A DNA stretch of 64,000 nucleotides, taken from NCBI RefSeq assembly GCF_900184945.1, contig NZ_FXYF01000005.1, positions 248,001-312,000 on the forward strand. Reading direction: 5' to 3'. This document shows positions 28,292 through 35,600 of this stretch, one piece after another; the stretch's first letter is position 1, and the number at the start of each line of letters is the position of its first letter. The DNA is from Antarctobacter aquimaris (GTDB lineage: Bacteria; Pseudomonadota; Alphaproteobacteria; Rhodobacterales; Rhodobacteraceae). Both the position numbers and the translations under genes were made by a program. The notes under the pieces were generated by a model. It worked only from the letters and a program-made list of their open reading frames with translations. It was not told where the DNA came from and did no database searches.

Positions 28292-28318
28292 CCCCGGGCG
28301 GAACACGCCTGCCCGGGG
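28292..28318 (+). terminator. Stem-loop after acuI
   Basis: CCCCGGGC (28292-28299) and GCCCGGGG (28311-28318) pair around an 11-base loop shortly after the acuI stop. A T tract is lacking, so termination efficiency is uncertain. Confidence 0.5.
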
Positions 28319-28391
28319 TCTCCCAGGTCCGCGCGGGGTTGACGGCGGGCGCGCGGCGGTCATGCTGGGACCGGCGGCAGGAGAGGCACCC

Positions 28392-29135
28392 ATGAAGTAT
28401 TCGGCCAACCTCGGATTTCTCTGGACGGAACTGCCGCTGCCCGACGCGATCCGCGCGGCGGCGGCCGCCGGGTTCGACGCGGTGGAATGCCACTGGCCCT
28501 ACGACACCCCGGCCGAAGAGGTCGCCGCGGCGCTGGCCGAGACCGGGCTGCCGATGCTGGGCCTGAACACACGCCGCGGGCAACCCGGTGAGGCCGGCCT
28601 TGCCGCGCTGCCGGGGCGCGAGCGCGACGCCCGCGCCGCCATCGTCGAGGCCATCGCCTACGCCGACGCCATCGACGCCGGCGCGATCCATGTCATGGCG
28701 GGCACCGTCTCCGGTCCCGAGGCACAGGCGCAGTTCGAGGCCAACCTGCGCCATGCCTGCGCCGCGACCCCGCGCACCATCCTGATCGAACCGCTGAACC
28801 GCCACGATGCGCCGGGCTACTTCCTCAACAGCACCGACCAGGCGCGGGCGATCATCGACGCGCTGGCGCTGCCGAACCTCAAGCTGATGTTCGACTGTTA
28901 CCATGTCGGGCGGACCGAAGGCGACATCACCACGCGGCTGGCCGACCTGCTGCCGGTGATCGGCCACGTCCAGTTCGCCGCCGTGCCGGACCGCGGCGCA
29001 CCGGATCATGGCGAGGTGAACTATGCCTTTGTCTTCGGCGAAATCGCGCGGCTGGGCTGGCAGCCCCCCCTTGGCGCGGAATACCGCCCGGGCGGGCCGA
29101 CAGAGCGCAGCCTTGGCTGGATGACCACCCTCTGA
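28392..29135 (+). CDS. Hydroxypyruvate isomerase family TIM-barrel protein
   Basis: 247 aa, close to the Hyi/OtnI size. The sugar-isomerase-like TIM barrel is visible from MKYSANLGFLWTE to the end. Expected metal and catalytic residues fall in IEPLNRHDAPGY (Glu near 137), KLMFDCYHVGR (Asp near 171), GHVQFAAVPDRGAPDHGEVNY and GAEYRP. Candidate reactions are hydroxypyruvate to tartronate semialdehyde or 2-oxo-tetronate isomerisation. It has a strong AGGAGAGG ribosome site and stands alone after the acuI hairpin. Confidence 0.85.
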   Translation: MKYSANLGFLWTELPLPDAIRAAAAAGFDAVECHWPYDTPAEEVAAALAETGLPMLGLNTRRGQPGEAGLAALPGRERDARAAIVEAIAYADAIDAGAIHVMAGTVSGPEAQAQFEANLRHACAATPRTILIEPLNRHDAPGYFLNSTDQARAIIDALALPNLKLMFDCYHVGRTEGDITTRLADLLPVIGHVQFAAVPDRGAPDHGEVNYAFVFGEIARLGWQPPLGAEYRPGGPTERSLGWMTTL

Positions 29136-29154
29136 GCGTGTGACCCGGGATCGC

Positions 29155-29631
29155 TCAGCCGGCGCGTGACCGCCTGGCCGCGTCCTCCATGGCGCCGCAG
29201 ATCGCCCGCAGATACTCCAGCGTGTCGCTGGTGGCGCCGGCCAGCAGGCTGGCCGCCTCGGGTGCCACCGACAACCGCCCGTCGCCAGCCCGCAGCACCA
29301 GCCCCTTGTCCTGAAGGATCGACACCTTGCGGCGCACGGTTTCGCGCGGAATGCGGGCATAGTCCGCAATCGACTGCACATTGATCGGCAACTGCCGGTC
29401 CCGCCCGCCGGCCCCGCGGGTGAGTTTCTCAACGTCCGTCAGACCGGACGCCCAGTGTTCCGGCCGCGTACGCTCGCCGATGGTGGCCATGATCAGCAGC
29501 ATGTCCAGGTCGCCGTCGAAATGCGCGCGCAACGCGGTCAGCAGCCGCGTGAAGGCGGACAGGTGCACCGGCCAGATCGACCCGAAGTTGTCCTTGATCA
29601 AGTCCCCGTTCGCAGGCTGGCGGTTCGGCAT
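29155..29631 (-). CDS. Winged-helix protein of unknown role
   Basis: 158 aa. The segment INVQSIADYARIPRETVRRKVSILQDKGLVLRAGDGRLSV (about 83-122) reads as a helix-turn-helix with a beta wing like those of MarR- or Crp-type regulators. The N-terminal half (about 20-60) looks helical and has no recognised effector domain. GGAGG lies about 10 bp upstream of the start. It converges on the TIM-barrel gene with a 19 bp gap. I cannot assign a target. Confidence 0.7.
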   Translation of the reverse strand: MPNRQPANGDLIKDNFGSIWPVHLSAFTRLLTALRAHFDGDLDMLLIMATIGERTRPEHWASGLTDVEKLTRGAGGRDRQLPINVQSIADYARIPRETVRRKVSILQDKGLVLRAGDGRLSVAPEAASLLAGATSDTLEYLRAICGAMEDAARRSRAG

Positions 29632-29877
29632 TGGATGTGTCCTCCGAAGGTCCGGCCATCTTCAGCGACCGACCATCTGCACGCAAGCACGCAGCTCCGA
29701 CACTTCCAGGATTTGACAGGGGGCCAGGCCGCCTGACCCATCCTTTCCCGGCCGCGTCCGGCCTGTCCGCGACATCCGCGGCGCAAGGCACGCCTGGAAA
29801 CGCCGGTCGGTTTACATCCTGACCCGTGCAGGCAAGAGTGGGACCCGCGTGCATCTTGCCCAGGTCAGGCTCTACCC

Positions 29878-30903
29878 ATGCCAAATCCGTACCAGTCCCT
29901 GTCGCATACCCATTTCTGGAAGACGGCCGTTTCGGATCGCCGCGACCGGGTCCATCCGCAGGTGCAGAAATCCTTTCGCATCGCGCCCGGGCAGCGCGTC
30001 GCCACAGCCGGCAGCTGTTTTGCGCAGAACCTCGCGCGGCACCTGCGGGACAGCCCGGCGGTCTCGTTCATGGAGGCAGAACCCCTGCGGCCGGACGATC
30101 CGGTCTTTTCCGGCCGCTACGGCAACATCTACACCGCGCACCAGCTGCTCCAGCTCTTTGAAGAGGTCGAAAGCGGCGCGGTCGACAAGGGCTGCGCGAT
30201 CCGGCGGCATGACGGCCGTTGGGTGGACATGCACCGCCCCTTCATCGAACCGGACGGGTTTGCCGATCCGGACGCGGTGTTCGCCGCGCGCGCGGCCCAT
30301 TGCGCCGCGATCCGGCCGGTGTTCCACGAGGCTGATGTCCTTGTATTCACTCTGGGCCTGACCGAGGCGTGGCAGCACACCGCCCCCGGCCGCGTGCTGC
30401 CCGCCTGCCCCGGCATCTATTCCGACGCGCCCGCGACAGACTATGAATTCGTCAACTTCGGCTTTGCCGAGGTCAAGGCGGCCATGGAACAGTTTGCCGC
30501 CCGCCTGACCGCGGCAAACCCGGCGGTCAAGCTGCTGCTGACCGTCTCACCAGTGCCGCTGACTGCGACCTACACGCAGGATCATGTCCTAGTCGCGACG
30601 ATGCACAGCAAGGCCATCCTGCGGGCCGTTAGCAGCGAACTGGCCGCCGAGATCGCGAACATCTTCTACTTCCCGTCGTACGAGATGGTGGCCAACCCCT
30701 ACACCGACACCAGCGCCTTTTCCCCCGACAACCTGCGCGAGGTGACACCGGAGGCAGTGCAGGAGGTCATGCGCGTCTTTGATGCCGATTACCTCGACGT
30801 GGCGACGGCGGCGACCGCACGCGCGCACGGATCACGATTGCGTCCGGAAGAAGACGACCTGTTCTGCGACGATGTCGAAATCGAAAAGAGCATCGGTTTC
30901 TGA
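29878..30903 (+). CDS. GSCFA family protein (SGNH-hydrolase-like)
   Basis: 341 aa. The name-giving motif AGSCFAQNLARHL is at 44-56. Further family blocks are YGNIYTAHQLLQL near 81-93, LGLTEAW near 160 and TVSPVPLTATY near 221. GSCFA proteins are related to SGNH/GDSL esterases and are thought to act on acylated polysaccharides or lipids. There is no signal peptide. The stop overlaps the next ATG by one base, coupling it to a WcbI-like gene, so a polysaccharide or glycolipid modification role is inferred. Confidence 0.85.
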   Translation: MPNPYQSLSHTHFWKTAVSDRRDRVHPQVQKSFRIAPGQRVATAGSCFAQNLARHLRDSPAVSFMEAEPLRPDDPVFSGRYGNIYTAHQLLQLFEEVESGAVDKGCAIRRHDGRWVDMHRPFIEPDGFADPDAVFAARAAHCAAIRPVFHEADVLVFTLGLTEAWQHTAPGRVLPACPGIYSDAPATDYEFVNFGFAEVKAAMEQFAARLTAANPAVKLLLTVSPVPLTATYTQDHVLVATMHSKAILRAVSSELAAEIANIFYFPSYEMVANPYTDTSAFSPDNLREVTPEAVQEVMRVFDADYLDVATAATARAHGSRLRPEEDDLFCDDVEIEKSIGF

Positions 30904-31820
30904 TGAAGGTTCTCGTCGTCTCCAACTGCAACGTAAACGCGCATCACGCCTTCCTGAAGCACTTCTTCCCCGCGTGGGATCTGCGGACGGCGGGCATCAC
31001 CCAGGCCCAGCAATGGCTGGCCGAAGGGCACGAGACGTTTCTCGACTTCCTTGGCGAACTCGATCTCTGCCTTGGCCTGCCCGCCTTCTTCGAGGACACC
31101 GCCCCGGACCGCTTCCGGCCAGGCGCCACGCTGATCCCCGTTCCGGGGTTCGTCTACATGGGCACGCGGCCGGATTGTTTCTGGCTGCCGGGCGTCAAGT
31201 CGCCTCTGGGCGGCGGCATCCTGCACTCCCGCATCGCGGTGTCGGCCTTCTGCATGGGCAAGAGCCTGAAAGAGACTGCCGCCCTGTTCGACGGACCGCA
31301 CTACGACCGGCTGGGTTATTTCGAGGAACACGACCGCAGCCTTGATACCTGCCGACAGGTCTTTGGCCCACATGGCGTCGACGTCGACGGGCTGTTTCCA
31401 CGATGGTGGGAGGCCGGCGACTTCATGTACACGCCAAACCACCCTTCCGGCGTGGTCCTCTACGACATCCTGCGCCAGCTGCTGGCCAGTCGTGGCATGC
31501 TGGACGGTCTCCCGCAGGCTGAGCTTGACGACATGCGGGGGCGATTCGACGATCCGCTGGAGCGCGGGATCCTCTGGCCCGTTTACCCCGAGATTGCCGA
31601 GCACCTGAAAGTCGCCAACCCGATCTCTGCCTGGCGCAGCAGCCTGGCCCTGGAAAAGGGCGTGACCTTTCAGCTGGAAGAGATGCTGGCCCGCAGCTTT
31701 CGCACCTTTGCCGGTTGCGACGACTTCCGCGCGCGGGCGGAACAGGCGCTTGGGGCTGAAAACATCCCGATCTATGCCGGGGATGCGCCGGCGGACGCAC
31801 GGATCATCCGGGACCTCTAG
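30903..31820 (+). CDS. WcbI-like polysaccharide biosynthesis acyltransferase
   Basis: 305 aa. The N-terminus MKVLVVSNCNVNAHHAFL resembles the nucleotide/CoA-binding start of WcbI proteins. FMYTPNHPSGVVLYDILRQLL (about 178-198) matches the conserved xNHP motif. In capsule clusters WcbI binds CoA and is proposed to acetylate heptose. It is translationally coupled to the GSCFA gene. No glycosyltransferase is present in the window, so the acceptor polymer is unknown. Confidence 0.72.
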   Translation: MKVLVVSNCNVNAHHAFLKHFFPAWDLRTAGITQAQQWLAEGHETFLDFLGELDLCLGLPAFFEDTAPDRFRPGATLIPVPGFVYMGTRPDCFWLPGVKSPLGGGILHSRIAVSAFCMGKSLKETAALFDGPHYDRLGYFEEHDRSLDTCRQVFGPHGVDVDGLFPRWWEAGDFMYTPNHPSGVVLYDILRQLLASRGMLDGLPQAELDDMRGRFDDPLERGILWPVYPEIAEHLKVANPISAWRSSLALEKGVTFQLEEMLARSFRTFAGCDDFRARAEQALGAENIPIYAGDAPADARIIRDL

Positions 31821-31918
31821 CACACGGCGCAGGGACATCCGGCGCGGATCGCCCAAGTCGCCCCTGGCCAGTACGATGCGGCCTTGCCAACCCGCCCGTC
31901 CCGGGCAACTCTCGGCAC

Positions 31919-32617
31919 ATGCGCCGGATCGCCCTTCTTGCCCTGTTCCTGCTGGCCGCCTGCGGCCGCCTTCTGAGCCCGTCCGAGCAGGCGTACCTGA
32001 TGGCCCTGCACGGCGAGAACCTCGACACATCAAAGATCCGCCTGGTCGACGGCAATCCCGTCGGCGCCGTCACCTACCAGATCCCGGTCCGCCCGCGCAC
32101 CACCTGCCAGGAACGACTCTGGCCGCCGGTGACCGAGACGCGGACAATCACCGTGTCCCCCGCCGCGACGACGATCTTCAACAGGGTCCTGTTCCGCGAG
32201 GACGTCTATCGCCCGGATTTCCTGAAAGGCTACCCGGACCGGATCGACGTCTTTGACGCCATGCTGTTCGCTCACGAGGCGACCCACGTCTGGCAATGGC
32301 AGAACCGCAAGCTGACCGGTTACACGCCGCTCAAGGCAGCGCGCGAACACACGGTCACCCGCGACCCCTACCTGTTCGACACCGAGGTGGCGCGCGATTT
32401 CCTCGACTTCGGCTACGAGCAGCAGGGCAGCATCGTCGAGGAATACGTCTGCTGCCGCCTGCTGGACCCGCAGGCGCCGCGCACCGACCGCCTGCGCCAG
32501 ATGATCGGGAGATACATGCCGATCGACCGCATCGACGCGGCCATCGACCGGCCCGTGGTGATCCTGCCCTGGAAGGACGCGCAGACGGCAGGGATCTGCC
32601 GTGTCGACGCGTCCTGA
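31919..32617 (+). CDS. Predicted lipoprotein with HExxH metalloprotease-like motif
   Basis: 232 aa. A short signal sequence ends in a lipobox LAAC with the lipidation Cys15. The zinc-binding motif FAHEATHVWQ places His119, Glu120 and His123 as candidate ligands and base; Glu174 or Glu175 in GSIVEEYVC could complete a gluzincin-type site. Five cysteines are present. HEATHVWQ resembles motifs found in DUF4157-type proteins. Peptidase activity is inferred and not shown. It ends 1 bp before the convergent cytochrome stop codon. Confidence 0.72.
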   Translation: MRRIALLALFLLAACGRLLSPSEQAYLMALHGENLDTSKIRLVDGNPVGAVTYQIPVRPRTTCQERLWPPVTETRTITVSPAATTIFNRVLFREDVYRPDFLKGYPDRIDVFDAMLFAHEATHVWQWQNRKLTGYTPLKAAREHTVTRDPYLFDTEVARDFLDFGYEQQGSIVEEYVCCRLLDPQAPRTDRLRQMIGRYMPIDRIDAAIDRPVVILPWKDAQTAGICRVDAS

Positions 32618-32618
32618 C

Positions 32619-33020
32619 CTAGTTGTCGGTGCGCTGGATCTCCAGCAGGTAGGTCACAAGATCGACCACCGGCGGCGAGGCCAGGATTGGCTGGCCCGAA
32701 GGCGCCTTCATCGGCACGTCGAAACTGCCTTCGAAAAAACCGCCAAAGACCGGCATGGGCGAGCCATGCGCCACCAGCGGGTCACGCCCGTCGATCCGCT
32801 TGACCACCCGGATCAGCGGAAAGGTCCCGCCGTTCTGCGCGGCAAGTTCGGTCAGGTTGGTCGGCGGGATGGTCAGCACCCCGGCCATGGGACCGTCGCC
32901 GCGCCCCTCCAGCCCGTGGCAGGTGGCGCAATGGGTGTAGAAATGCGCGCGTCCGATGTCGGCGTCCTGCGCCAGCGCCGGCGCGGCCAGAAGACAGAAC
33001 AAGGCAAGACGGGCAATCAT
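32619..33020 (-). CDS. Small periplasmic c-type cytochrome
   Basis: 133 aa with a signal peptide (cleavage near APALAQ, residue 18). Haem attachment is CATCH (31-35) and the likely distal ligand is Met89 in HGSPMPVFG. One haem only. The start has GGAGG nearby. It is flanked by unrelated genes on the opposite strand, so the redox partner cannot be named. Confidence 0.88.
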   Translation of the reverse strand: MIARLALFCLLAAPALAQDADIGRAHFYTHCATCHGLEGRGDGPMAGVLTIPPTNLTELAAQNGGTFPLIRVVKRIDGRDPLVAHGSPMPVFGGFFEGSFDVPMKAPSGQPILASPPVVDLVTYLLEIQRTDN

Positions 33021-33141
33021 GATGGTACCTCCGGTTTCCCACTGGGCAACTCTGGCACAGCCGGACGGTGCAGAACATGACGCGTATCAAGCTGGGCGCG
33101 ATCCGGCGCAGCGCTATTTCAAGGACAAACGGAGATTGACC

Positions 33142-33846
33142 ATGCGCTGGATGATCCTTGCAGGACTGCTCTGGACCGGCGCCGCCGTGGCGCAGGACAC
33201 CGACCTTGAACTGGTGCTGTTGGCCGATGCCTCGGGCAGCATCGACCAGCGCGAGATCGAGTTTCAGCGCCGGGGCTACGCCGAGGCGATCACCGACGCC
33301 GAGGTGCTGGCCGCCATCGCGGGGACGGCCTATGGCAACATCGCCGTGATCTATGTCGAGTGGGCGGCGAACCAGGCGGTGGTCGCGGACTGGACGCTGA
33401 TCGACGGCCCCGACAGCGCCGCTGCCTTTGCCGCCGAACTGACCGGCAAGCCGCGGCAGGCCTACGGCCGCAACGCCATAGGCGCCGCCCTGCTTGAGGC
33501 GCTGCGCCTGATGGACACCAATGCGCACGACGGCTGGCGGCGGGTGATCGACTTTTCCGGCGACAGCGTGAATTCGTTTTCCGGCCCGCCGATTGCCGAG
33601 GCCCGTGCGCAGGTGCTGGCGGCGGGCGTCACCATCAACGCCCTGCCGATCCTGCGCCCGGACGATCCGGGCCGCGCCCACGGCGGGCTGGAGGCGCTGT
33701 ACGAGCAACAGATCATCGGCGGGCCCGGATCCTTTGTCGTGACCGCCGAAAGCCGCGCGAGTTTCGCCGAGGCGGTCAAGCGCAAGCTGATCCTCGAGAT
33801 ATCGGGCACGCAGCCCCCCGAGGATGTCGCCAGCGCCGCCCGCTAG
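33142..33846 (+). CDS. DUF1194 protein with von Willebrand A-like fold
   Basis: 234 aa with a signal peptide (cleavage near AAVAQ, residue 18). The MIDAS start DASGS (29-33) is intact and the rest has the DUF1194 pattern, with RRVIDFSGDSVNSF. It is probably a periplasmic protein that binds a partner through a divalent metal. Its TAG stop lies in a CTAG that also supplies the stop of the convergent gene, so the two coding regions overlap by 4 bp. Confidence 0.87.
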   Translation: MRWMILAGLLWTGAAVAQDTDLELVLLADASGSIDQREIEFQRRGYAEAITDAEVLAAIAGTAYGNIAVIYVEWAANQAVVADWTLIDGPDSAAAFAAELTGKPRQAYGRNAIGAALLEALRLMDTNAHDGWRRVIDFSGDSVNSFSGPPIAEARAQVLAAGVTINALPILRPDDPGRAHGGLEALYEQQIIGGPGSFVVTAESRASFAEAVKRKLILEISGTQPPEDVASAAR

Positions 33847-35327
33847 CTGACCGCCGTCAGGTGCGCGGCGGGGTGCCCCGCCTCCTGCGGCCAGTCGGAG
33901 GGCAGACCATCGCGGCGCAGCCCGGCATGGCCCCGGCCCAGCGGGCGGGGATGGGACAGGATCTGCACGCTCTGGCCGTCGAAATCACGGAACGACAGCG
34001 TGGCGCTGCGGTTGTCGCGCTCCATCCGGTCGCGCAACAGGTGCAGGGCGATGGCCTGCCCGAGGCGAAGGTCCTGGACATTCTCCGACGGGAAATAGCC
34101 CCCCGCCACGCAGCGCAAGACCGAGATATTGGCGGCCATGCGGTCGATCTGATCCTCCAGCGCCAGAGCCGGTCCGCGGTCCCCCACCATCCGCACCTGC
34201 GCCTGGCGCGAGGTGTCGAACACCGCCTTGATCAGCGTCGCCAGCGCCCCGGCAACGATGACGTGTGCCGCAAGGTCAGAGGGGTTCAGGTGCTGCCGCG
34301 ACGGCCCCGCCAAGGGCAGGAACAGCCCGCCGTCGCAGCGCTGCGGGCCGCGCAGCGCGCGGTTGGCCCGGCTGACCCAGGTCAGCAGGTTGGGCGCGGC
34401 GCTGGCCAGTTCCTCGATCGCCTCGCCATAGTCTGCCCCCTGCGGCGCCGGGCGATGGTCCTCGCGCAGCCGCCAGCCGGTCATGCGGGCGGCGGTCACG
34501 GCAGGGCGCGGCAGCCGGTCCGGCCGAACGGTCTGGAGGCGGGCAAAGCGCAGGGACAGCGACTCGGCCTCGGCCATCAGGGCCAGCAGGCGCGGACCGG
34601 TCCAGGCGCCATCAGCCGGCAATCCGCCATCCATCCCCGCCCCGCGCGCCAGAACGGCCAGCGCCGCATTGTGGAACGGACGCGCGGGCGCCGTGCGGTG
34701 CAGCGCCTCGGCCCGTGCGCCCAGGGTCACGCGGCGCGGCGCCTGCGGATGCTCTCCGGGCCGTTGCAGCCCGGCGCGGCTGTGCCGCCCGCACCAGACC
34801 AGCCAGTCCGACAGGGCGGCCGTCTCGGCCGGGGCATCCCCGGCCGGGCCGTGTCCGGCGTAGATCTCGATGTCGTTCTTCCAGAAGGCCGAGATCACCG
34901 GCCCGCCGTTGCGCAGTGCCACGCCCCCGCGCAGCAGGCTGCGCAAGGTCAGCTGACCATCGCCGTTGAGCCGCAGCGCCCGGCGATGGTCAGCTTCGCC
35001 CTGACCCGCCGGGGAGGAGTCGGCGGCGCCGGTTCCGGGCCGAGGAGCGCGGCCGTCGAACCAGCTGAGGGTTCGCAATTCACACAACAGTTCGTGCATG
35101 GTGAAACGGGTCGCCCCGTCCACACGGACCCAGCTGTGCGGGTCCACCAGCGTTTCGGGGCGCTGGTCCTGCAACAGGCCAAGCGCAAACAGCTCGGCCA
35201 TGTCGGCGGCCAGTTCGGCAGGGGTCAGGCGCGGCGCGGGCGGCAGGGTGATCCGGTCACGCAGAGACGGCCCGGATCCGTTGCCCTCGATCACGTTGAA
35301 AATCCTCGCAGAAGGGGTGCCTGTCAT
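33843..35327 (-). CDS. Divergent vanadium-haloperoxidase-like protein with altered vanadate site
   Basis: 494 aa from the ATG at 35327, which has GGGAGA upstream. I find no close family by eye, but the C-terminal 240 residues follow the bromoperoxidase motif order. RFARLQTVRP (260-269) occupies the K-x7-RP position with Arg for Lys. PSDLAAHVIVAGALATLIKA (349-368) aligns with PSYPSGHxxxxGAxATxxKA, keeping His355 but with Ala-Ala for Ser-Gly. RCVAGGYFPSE (405-415) aligns with RxxxGxHxxxD, with Tyr411 for the vanadate-binding His and Glu415 for Asp. The N-terminal half is unassigned. No signal peptide. It may be a pseudoenzyme or may bind another ligand. It diverges from the S8 peptidase across a spacer with phased repeats. 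Confidence 0.7.
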   Translation of the reverse strand: MTGTPSARIFNVIEGNGSGPSLRDRITLPPAPRLTPAELAADMAELFALGLLQDQRPETLVDPHSWVRVDGATRFTMHELLCELRTLSWFDGRAPRPGTGAADSSPAGQGEADHRRALRLNGDGQLTLRSLLRGGVALRNGGPVISAFWKNDIEIYAGHGPAGDAPAETAALSDWLVWCGRHSRAGLQRPGEHPQAPRRVTLGARAEALHRTAPARPFHNAALAVLARGAGMDGGLPADGAWTGPRLLALMAEAESLSLRFARLQTVRPDRLPRPAVTAARMTGWRLREDHRPAPQGADYGEAIEELASAAPNLLTWVSRANRALRGPQRCDGGLFLPLAGPSRQHLNPSDLAAHVIVAGALATLIKAVFDTSRQAQVRMVGDRGPALALEDQIDRMAANISVLRCVAGGYFPSENVQDLRLGQAIALHLLRDRMERDNRSATLSFRDFDGQSVQILSHPRPLGRGHAGLRRDGLPSDWPQEAGHPAAHLTAVS

Positions 35328-35402
35328 GGTCGTATCTCCCAGGTGTGCCGTGTGTCGCCAGCCGGTGGTTGACGAAGCGTTAATCCGACCATGCGCGCCT
35401 CC

Positions 35403-35441
35403 CGTGAACGCAGCGCAAACGGGACGTGAAACCTGCGTGAA
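35403..35441 (+). repeat. Four CGTGAA-like hexamers in exact 11 bp register (SARP-type binding array)
   Basis: CGTGAA at 35403, CGCAAA at 35414, CGTGAA at 35425 and CGTGAA at 35436 start exactly 11 bp apart, placing them on one face of the helix. They lie in the 273 bp spacer between the degenerate haloperoxidase-like gene and the S8 peptidase gene. Direct repeats with 11 bp period are the known binding pattern of SARP activators, and a SARP-like gene lies 3.5 kb away. Confidence 0.6.
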
Positions 35442-35488
35442 TCCGGCGGGCAAGCCGCAGTTTCCTGGTCATGCGCCTGCTTTGGCGG

Positions 35489-35505
35489 CGTGAATTCTGC
35501 GCAAA
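35489..35505 (+). repeat. Second CGTGAA/CGCAAA pair, 11 bp apart
   Basis: CGTGAA (35489) and CGCAAA (35500) repeat the same hexamers and spacing in the same orientation, about 100 bp upstream of the S8 peptidase start. The flanks GCGCAAAC are also shared with the first array. Confidence 0.55.
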
Positions 35506-35600
35506 CCCGTGGCGGGCGGGGCCGGCTTTCTTGACCGGCCGGGCGAAACCGCCTTTGCTGGGGCCCAACGGGGCACCCACCGCCTTGCAAGGAGGTCAGC

